64,000 bases of DNA from Alphaproteobacteria bacterium (lineage in GTDB: Bacteria > Pseudomonadota > Alphaproteobacteria > Rhodobacterales > Rhodobacteraceae), in the NCBI GenBank assembly GCA_030433335.1, contig JAUILL010000014.1, positions 27,258-91,257 on the forward strand, given 5' to 3'. The stretch's first letter is position 1, and each line of letters starts with the position of its first letter. Under the pieces are notes generated by a model. That model was not told the DNA's origin, ran no database searches, and worked only from the letters and a program-made list of their open reading frames with translations. Shown here piece after piece: positions 58,857-64,000 of this stretch. The translations under genes and the position numbers were made by a program.

Positions 58857-59801
58857 TTACCAGCGGATGGAGCCGAGCGGGGTCACCAATTCAGCGATCA
58901 GATCGCGCACCCAGACGTGGGCGGGGGCGTTGCGAAAGCGGCGATGCCAGATCATGACGATCTGGACATCCGCAATCTCGATCGGCGCTTTGTAGACCGT
59001 CAGGCCTGCGTGTTTCGCGACGCTATGGGCCAGTTGGATGGGCATGATCGCGATCAGCTCGGATTCGCTGACCGCGCGGTAGACGCCGGAAAAGACAGGC
59101 ATGGTCATGACGACGCGCCGCTCGCGCCCGACCTTGGCAAGGGCCGCATCGCCCATAGCGTGCAGGTTGCCTTCGGGGGAAAAGAGCACGTGGCCCATGT
59201 CGCAGAAGGTGTCGATGGGGATGGTATCGCCCGATTGCAGGCCCAGCGAGGCCAGCCGCCGGTTGCCCGTGCGCGCCACGACGGCCCAACCAGAGCGGAA
59301 GAGTGGGCGTTTTTCGATCCAGTCGGGGGTGTCTGTGTCGGGGATCAGCGCGGCGTCGACGCTGTAGCGTTCTAGCGTGTCCACGTAGCTGTCGGGGACC
59401 AGATCCACCAACTGCACCCGCATATAGGGCGCACGGCGGTAGACCGTATCGGCGAGACGGGGCATCAGCATTTCGGCAAAGAAGTCGCTGCCAGACAGTT
59501 TGAACGTGTCGGTGGCCACGGTCGGGTCAAAGGCCAGCGGACCGGTGAGGGCGGTTTCCAGTTGTTCGAGCGCGAGGCGCAGGGGCTCTTCTATCTGACG
59601 GGCGTAATCTGTGGGCTCTAGCTTGTTGCCGCGGCGGAGGAACAACTCGTCATTCAATGCGTGCCGCAAACGTCCGAGGGCCGCAGAGATCGCAGGCTGG
59701 GACAGGCCGACGCGCTGTCCGGCGCGGGTGGTGGAGCCTTCGATCAAGAGGGCATCTAGAATGCGCAGCAGGTTCAGGTCCAAGGTTGCAAAATTGATCA
59801 C
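58857..59801 (-). CDS. LysR family transcriptional regulator (NodD-like)
   Basis: A 314-residue regulator. DLNLLRILDALLIEGSTTRA, with the HTH QPAISAALGRLRHALNDELF, is the NodD/LinR-type opening; the substrate-binding domain begins near residue 95. GTG 59801 is chosen because it gives the standard start MINFATLDLNLL with AGGA upstream; TTG 59828 would precede it. It is divergent from the cupin gene by 116 bases, so the cupin/4-TM pair is its likely target. The inducer is unknown. Confidence 0.9.
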   Translation of the reverse strand: MINFATLDLNLLRILDALLIEGSTTRAGQRVGLSQPAISAALGRLRHALNDELFLRRGNKLEPTDYARQIEEPLRLALEQLETALTGPLAFDPTVATDTFKLSGSDFFAEMLMPRLADTVYRRAPYMRVQLVDLVPDSYVDTLERYSVDAALIPDTDTPDWIEKRPLFRSGWAVVARTGNRRLASLGLQSGDTIPIDTFCDMGHVLFSPEGNLHAMGDAALAKVGRERRVVMTMPVFSGVYRAVSESELIAIMPIQLAHSVAKHAGLTVYKAPIEIADVQIVMIWHRRFRNAPAHVWVRDLIAELVTPLGSIRW

Positions 59802-59808
59802 GCAAATA

Positions 59809-59822
59809 GTTCCTATATGAAC
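59809..59822. promoter_or_regulatory. Candidate operator between LysR and cupin genes
   Basis: GTTC-CTATAT-GAAC, an inverted repeat in the divergent interval 59802-59917. Such AT-spaced dyads are typical of LysR sites. The interval also holds a strong GGAGGAG before the cupin start. Confidence 0.35.
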
Positions 59823-59917
59823 AATCAATTATAGATATACGCACAATACATGTAATCTGCCGTTATCGAGAGCGCTTTCGTTTCCCTTTGATTTCCAACG
59901 CATTTGGAGGAGAAACG

Positions 59918-60394
59918 ATGTATCATCCTGAGTTAGGTGACGGTGCCATTGAGTGGATGGGCACCTATTACAAAACCATTTTGTCCAGTGCCGCGTCCGG
60001 TGGAGCGATGTCGATTGTCGACAGTGTGTCCCCTGTGGACTCGGGCCCGCCCCTGCATGTGCACGAGGATGCGGACGAGACCTTTGTCATGCTGACGGGC
60101 GAGTGTGATTTCATTCTGAACGGTGAGATTACGCGGGCAGGGCCCGGTGAGACGGTGTTTATCCCGCGCGGCGCGTCACACACCTTTCGTGTGGTCGGGG
60201 ATCGGCCGAGCCGCCATCTGGTGATCCTGACGCCCGGTGGGTTCGAAGGGTTTTTTGCCGAGATGGCAGAGGGGCAGTTCGCGATTCCCGCACAGATCGA
60301 GCAGGTGATCGAGGCGGGCGCGCGGTATCATATGGCGTTTACGGGGCCGCCCTTGGCCGCGATTCAGGCAGAGATGGAGGGCGCGGCGTCATGA
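59918..60394 (+). CDS. Cupin domain-containing protein
   Basis: A 158-residue single-domain cupin. Motif 1 is PPLHVHEDADETFVMLTGEC near residues 45-64 (metal ligands H, H, E), motif 2 is GETVFIPRGASHTFRVVGD near 77-95 (fourth ligand His). The pattern resembles quercetin dioxygenase-like cupins. The metal site is complete, so an oxygenase or isomerase role is possible; the substrate is unknown. ATG 59918 has GGAGGAG six bases upstream. It overlaps the following 4-TM gene by four bases and is divergent from a LysR gene. Confidence 0.88.
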   Translation: MYHPELGDGAIEWMGTYYKTILSSAASGGAMSIVDSVSPVDSGPPLHVHEDADETFVMLTGECDFILNGEITRAGPGETVFIPRGASHTFRVVGDRPSRHLVILTPGGFEGFFAEMAEGQFAIPAQIEQVIEAGARYHMAFTGPPLAAIQAEMEGAAS

Positions 60395-60762
60395 AAGGGA
60401 TCGCAACACTCTTTGTCGGGACAGGCGCGATATTCGCGGTGATCGGGATGGTCTGGGGCATTCAGATGTCGGCTACGCAGGATCACAGTCTGTCGCCGGC
60501 CCACGGACACCTGAACCTGATCGGGTTCGTGATCATGACGCTGTATGGGCTGTATTACGCGGTGACGCCTGCGGCGCGGACAGGATTGGCCAAGGTGCAT
60601 TACCTGCTGACCTTGTTGGCGGTTGTGGTGCTGGTGCCGGGGATCGTGATGGCCTTGACCCAGTCGGGCGAGGTGCTGGCCAAGCTGGGGTCGGTGCTGA
60701 CGCTGCTGTCGATGCTGACCTTTGTCTACACGGTGTTCCGCAAGGGCGTGGGCTCGGCCTAA
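60391..60762 (+). CDS. Small four-helix membrane protein with H-x-H-x-N-L motif
   Basis: A 123-residue integral membrane protein with helices near residues 4-25, 38-60, 68-90 and 95-115. The second helix starts SPAHGHLNLIGFVIM (His38, His40). This motif resembles that of heme-copper oxidase subunit I helices and of small unassigned proteins of similar size that I recall from other Proteobacteria. Its start overlaps the cupin stop by ATGA, so the two are co-translated. The role is unknown; heme or metal binding through the His pair is possible. Confidence 0.75.
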   Translation: MKGIATLFVGTGAIFAVIGMVWGIQMSATQDHSLSPAHGHLNLIGFVIMTLYGLYYAVTPAARTGLAKVHYLLTLLAVVVLVPGIVMALTQSGEVLAKLGSVLTLLSMLTFVYTVFRKGVGSA

Positions 60763-60772
60763 GGCCAAAGGA

Positions 60773-60800
60773 AAAGGGCAGACCGGATGGCCTGCCCTTT
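60773..60800. terminator. Bidirectional terminator before ppaC
   Basis: AAAGGGCA (60773-60780) and TGCCCTTT (60793-60800) form the stem; inner GACC/GGCC bases add pairs. It separates the 4-TM gene from convergent ppaC, with A and T runs on the two sides. Confidence 0.75.
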
Positions 60801-60827
60801 GTGGTGCTTGGATGCCGAAGGGGCAGA

Positions 60828-61748
60828 TCAGACCTTGAGGTTGGGGATGATCTGCTTTTTGCGGCTCATGATGCCGGGCAGGACAACGGTGTCGCCGTCC
60901 ACGGTCGCGCCAAAGCTTTTCTCGGCGACGGTTTTGACCAGATCGTTGGGGACCAGCAGAGTGGCCTCTTCTTTGATGATGTCCACGACGAACAGCAGAA
61001 CCTGATCAACGCCATCTTCGTCCTGAACGGTCTTGAAGGACTCCATCAGGCTGTCCTTGCGATCCAGCGGGATCTGGGGCGCGGTGGTTTCCAGAACCGA
61101 GACGCGGAAGTTGGTGCCGTCGACTTCGTACTGTTTAGAGTCCATGCGGATCAGTTCCGCGTCAGAGAAGGCCGACACGTCCGACTTAGCAGCGAACATT
61201 TCGGCGGCGTACTCGGCGATGTCCACACCCAGATCTTTGGCCAGTTCGTAGGCGATGGCTTTGTCTTCGTCGGTGGTGGTCGGCGAGCGGAATTCCAGCG
61301 TGTCGGACAGGATGCAGGACAGCATCGCGCCTTTGATGCCGGTGGGGGCTTGGGCCAGATCAGCGCCGATCATTTTGTACATAATGGTCGCGGTGCAGGC
61401 CAAAGGCTCGATGCGGATGTCGATGGGGCCTTTGGTTTCCAGACCGCCGACCAGCTTGTGGTGGTCGATGATCGCGCGGATGTCGGCCGCGTTGATGTCG
61501 GCGGGCAGTTCTGCGGGGTTGTTGGTGTCCACGATCACAACAGGGGTGTCTGCGGCCACTTCCGAGATGATCTCGGGCTTCTCAAGGCTCCAGCGTTCCA
61601 GAACGAAAGCCGCTTCGGTGTTGGGCTCGCCAAGCAGGACGGGCTTGGCAGGGGTGCCTTTGATTTCGTTCAGGTACCAGGACCAGATGATCGGGCTGCC
61701 GGTCGAGTCGGTGTCAGGTGCCTTGTGGCCGAAAACAAGTGTGGTCAT
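60828..61748 (-). CDS. ppaC: Manganese-dependent inorganic pyrophosphatase
   Basis: A 306-residue family II (DHH) pyrophosphatase hydrolysing PPi. Motifs: VFGHKAPDTDSTGSP near residues 5-19 (His and Asp ligands), VIVDTNN near 76-82, the DHH motif in IIDHHKLVGG near 97-106, and the C-terminal DHHA2 domain with SRKKQIIP, where the substrate Lys lies. ATG 61748 is the start; a longer frame to 61814 has no ribosome site. Alphaproteobacteria more often use the family I enzyme, so a family II gene is a notable though known variant. Confidence 0.95.
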   Translation of the reverse strand: MTTLVFGHKAPDTDSTGSPIIWSWYLNEIKGTPAKPVLLGEPNTEAAFVLERWSLEKPEIISEVAADTPVVIVDTNNPAELPADINAADIRAIIDHHKLVGGLETKGPIDIRIEPLACTATIMYKMIGADLAQAPTGIKGAMLSCILSDTLEFRSPTTTDEDKAIAYELAKDLGVDIAEYAAEMFAAKSDVSAFSDAELIRMDSKQYEVDGTNFRVSVLETTAPQIPLDRKDSLMESFKTVQDEDGVDQVLLFVVDIIKEEATLLVPNDLVKTVAEKSFGATVDGDTVVLPGIMSRKKQIIPNLKV

Positions 61749-61835
61749 TGAAATATCCCTTGGCGGATTTGAAGCTGTCGCGGGCCTTATAAAAAGCATC
61801 CGCGTCCGTGTCACGCGGGCCGAAAGGACAGGATG

Positions 61836-62828
61836 TCACAAGGGCAGGCGTGTTAGCGCGAAACCATGGTTTTCCAGCAAAGACACGAGGCCGTTTTCAC
61901 CGATCAGGTGGGCGGCGCCCACGGCCACAAGGATGTCCTGCTGCTCTGCCGCGTCGAGAATCACCGGCAGCCAATTGAGGTTGCGGTTGTCGAGGAGCAG
62001 GGTCTGAAGGCGTTCTGACTCCGCTTTGACCTGCTCGGGCGAGAGGCCGGGAACACGGAGGCTGAGGACTTCGGACAGCGCCCACGCGCGGGCATGGTTC
62101 TCTTCGAAATAGGCGTCGAGGGTTGCGGTGAAGCTTGCCTCGGAAATGTCGTCGGGTGTGATCGCCATCGACATCAAGGCAACCTGTTCGTCGTAGGGGA
62201 TCTTGTCGAAGGTTTCGAACAGGGTCTGCCACACTTCGAGCGAACGCACGGGTTTATCGAGCGCCAGCGCCGCGCGCTCGACCATTTTGTCGAGGCCGCC
62301 AACGCCGGAGGTGATGCTGTCGATGGCGCAGGCTGGCACGGACATCATCATGGAAACGTACCACGGGCGCATTTTCGCGGTGAGCGCCGAAGGAAAGCCC
62401 CGCTCTGCCATGCCATCACGGAGCTGAGTCCACGTGGCCTCGTCTAGGAGTTCGGGCAGCGTCGGTTTTTCCGGCGCAAAGATGAGGGTGGGGTCCGACG
62501 CGATTTCCTTGTTCATCTCGGCTTCGCCACTGGCCTCGGTTTCCAGGTAAACGGCATCGATGTCGCGCAGAATCGGGCGCAATGCCTCCATCGTTCCGGC
62601 GTGGCGGGGATCGGGCAGGTGCATCGTGCCAGCCAGATAGATCGACCGACCGTACTTTTCCGCCCGCCATAAAGTGCCGGAGCCGTTAGCGGTCTCAGCC
62701 TCGATTGCTGCAATTGCATCCTTTTCCGCAGGGGTCAGGAACCGGTCCAGATCGGGGCCGGTGCCACAGGCGGCAAGTGCCGGAAAAGCATGGAAAAGAG
62801 TCAAAAAGACAAAGGCAATCAGGCGCAA
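61836..62828 (-). CDS. TraB/GumN family protein
   Basis: A 330-residue protein with an N-terminal signal (LRLIAFVFLTLFHAFPALAA). The family motifs are SIYLAGTMHLPDP near residues 66-78 (G-T-x-H), AVYLETEASGEAE, and the C-terminal ILVAVGAAHLIGENGLVSLL. The GT-H and G-A-H-L motifs suggest metal-dependent peptidase-like chemistry, as in Tiki proteins. TTG 62828 is chosen because CGGAG lies about eight bases upstream and the signal peptide begins there; upstream of it the frame runs into the groESL control region. Substrate unknown. Confidence 0.85.
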   Translation of the reverse strand: MRLIAFVFLTLFHAFPALAACGTGPDLDRFLTPAEKDAIAAIEAETANGSGTLWRAEKYGRSIYLAGTMHLPDPRHAGTMEALRPILRDIDAVYLETEASGEAEMNKEIASDPTLIFAPEKPTLPELLDEATWTQLRDGMAERGFPSALTAKMRPWYVSMMMSVPACAIDSITSGVGGLDKMVERAALALDKPVRSLEVWQTLFETFDKIPYDEQVALMSMAITPDDISEASFTATLDAYFEENHARAWALSEVLSLRVPGLSPEQVKAESERLQTLLLDNRNLNWLPVILDAAEQQDILVAVGAAHLIGENGLVSLLENHGFALTRLPL

Positions 62829-62937
62829 AATGGGGTCTCCGGTCCGGATGGCGGCTGCGTAACATATGGCAAAATAATGGATATTTGTCCCGTCTCGACC
62901 TGCGAAATTTTTCCGAAAAAATCTGCGCACAGAGTTC

Positions 62938-62966
62938 TTGACACTCAAAGAGGCGATACCTAGCTT
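62938..62966 (+). promoter_or_regulatory. groESL promoter
   Basis: A good -35 box TTGACA at 62938-62943, a 17-base spacer, and a weaker -10 TAGCTT at 62961-62966. It directly precedes the CIRCE element. CTTGAC at 62937 would also fit a relaxed RpoH -35. Confidence 0.6.
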
Positions 62967-62973
62967 CGCCTCG

Positions 62974-63000
62974 TTAGCACTCGACGCAAGAGAGTGATAA
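62974..63000 (+). promoter_or_regulatory. CIRCE element (HrcA operator)
   Basis: TTAGCACTC (62974-62982), a nine-base spacer, and GAGTGATAA (62992-63000): the CIRCE inverted repeat TTAGCACTC-N9-GAGTGCTAA with one mismatch. It lies 8 bases after the -10 box, where the HrcA repressor would block groESL transcription until heat shock. The hrcA gene is not in the window. Confidence 0.95.
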
Positions 63001-63060
63001 CGCCCTCGGTCCTGCCGAGGAACCAACAGGAATTTAACTTTGAGCCAAGGAGCCTCAGAG

Positions 63061-63348
63061 ATGGCATTTACCCCGCTTCATGACCGTGTGCTGGTCCGTC
63101 GCGTTGAGAGCGAAGAAAAAACCGCCGGCGGTCTGATCATTCCCGATAGCGCGAAAGAGAAGCCCGCAGAGGGTGAAGTTGTCGCAGTTGGCGCAGGCGT
63201 CCGCGACGACAAAGGCGCACGCGTCGAGCTGGATGTGAAAGCTGGCGACCGCGTACTGTTCGGCAAGTGGTCGGGCACCGAAGTGACCGTCGACGGTCAA
63301 GAACTGCTGATCATGAAAGAAAGCGACATTCTCGGCGTCATCGCCTGA
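63061..63348 (+). CDS. groES: Co-chaperonin GroES
   Basis: A 95-residue heptameric cap of Gro[22 protein letters not shown] near the N-terminus, the mobile loop [13 protein letters not shown] near 23-35, and the terminal DILGVIA are diagnostic. ATG 63061 follows AAGGAG at 63045; an in-frame start at 63040 is rejected. It is controlled by the CIRCE element upstream and lies 45 bases before groEL in one operon. Confidence 0.98.
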   Translation: MAFTPLHDRVLVRRVESEEKTAGGLIIPDSAKEKPAEGEVVAVGAGVRDDKGARVELDVKAGDRVLFGKWSGTEVTVDGQELLIMKESDILGVIA

Positions 63349-63363
63349 GATCGACTTTCTTAA

Positions 63364-64000
<637 letters not shown>

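Overview
The window looks like a chromosomal core segment of a marine-type alphaproteobacterium of the order Rhodobacterales (Roseobacter/Rhodobacter relatives). The reasons are moderately high GC, an F1 ATP synthase operon atpHAGDC without the FO genes beside it, and families typical of that group: DUF2125, DUF1285, extensin-like, Hint-domain, the TIGR01459 HAD hydrolase, glcDEF, and the MoxR/DUF58/DUF4159 cluster. There is no rRNA, tRNA, CRISPR array, prophage, transposase or plasmid gene. All genes appear intact except the two cut by the window edges. No gene-free stretch exceeds 300 bases. The longest are 19443-19692 (atp leader with a strong hairpin), 62829-63060 (groESL control region) and 26736-26965 (polA upstream region).

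Layout. 1-3500: end of an RND efflux adaptor and its permease. 3693-5742: an outer-membrane LpxR-like protein and a Hint-domain protein. 5886-6506: rpsD with its own promoter and a structured leader. 6667-9541: overlapping hisC-like aminotransferase, prephenate/arogenate dehydrogenase and extensin-like protein. 9554-14379: DUF2125 protein, ChaC-like cyclotransferase, and a MotA/ExbB-like plus MotB/OmpA-like envelope motor pair. 14410-19442: M23 peptidase, clpA, gloB and a methyltransferase. 19693-24548: atpHAGDC, closed by a strong terminator. 24664-30636: H-type lectin-like protein, prs, a DsbA-fold isomerase, polA and a hydrolase. 30653-38310: two small conserved proteins, then the tightly overlapping MoxR ATPase, DUF58, DUF4159 and membrane protein operon. 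38318-43497: small envelope proteins and glycolate oxidase glcDEF.

43561-50651: trypsin-like protease, Hsp20 with a sigma-32-like promoter, an MDR oxidoreductase divergent from a LysR regulator, succinate-semialdehyde dehydrogenase, a formamidase-like hydrolase, a hotdog dehydratase and an FMN reductase. 50823-54203: OmpA lipoprotein, Ada-like alkyltransferase, nth and an adenosine-type kinase. 54276-58787: a minus-strand run of threonine aldolase, YcgN, ribF, MaoC dehydratase, TIGR01459 phosphatase and a DUF2867-like protein. 58857-60762: a LysR regulator divergent from a cupin and a four-helix membrane protein. 60828-62828: Mn-dependent pyrophosphatase and a TraB/GumN protein. 63061-64000: groES and the start of groEL behind a promoter overlapped by a CIRCE element.

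Most of the window is housekeeping: energy (F1 ATPase, glycolate oxidation), nucleotide and DNA metabolism (prs, polA, nth, Ada), proteostasis (ClpA, Hsp20, GroESL) and envelope maintenance. I found no convincing new defence or mobile system. The least explained parts are the motor-like pair at 11206-14379, the lectin-like gene beside the F1 operon, the cupin/4-TM pair, and a hairpin-plus-tail repeat present twice, one copy of which supplies the glcE start codon.
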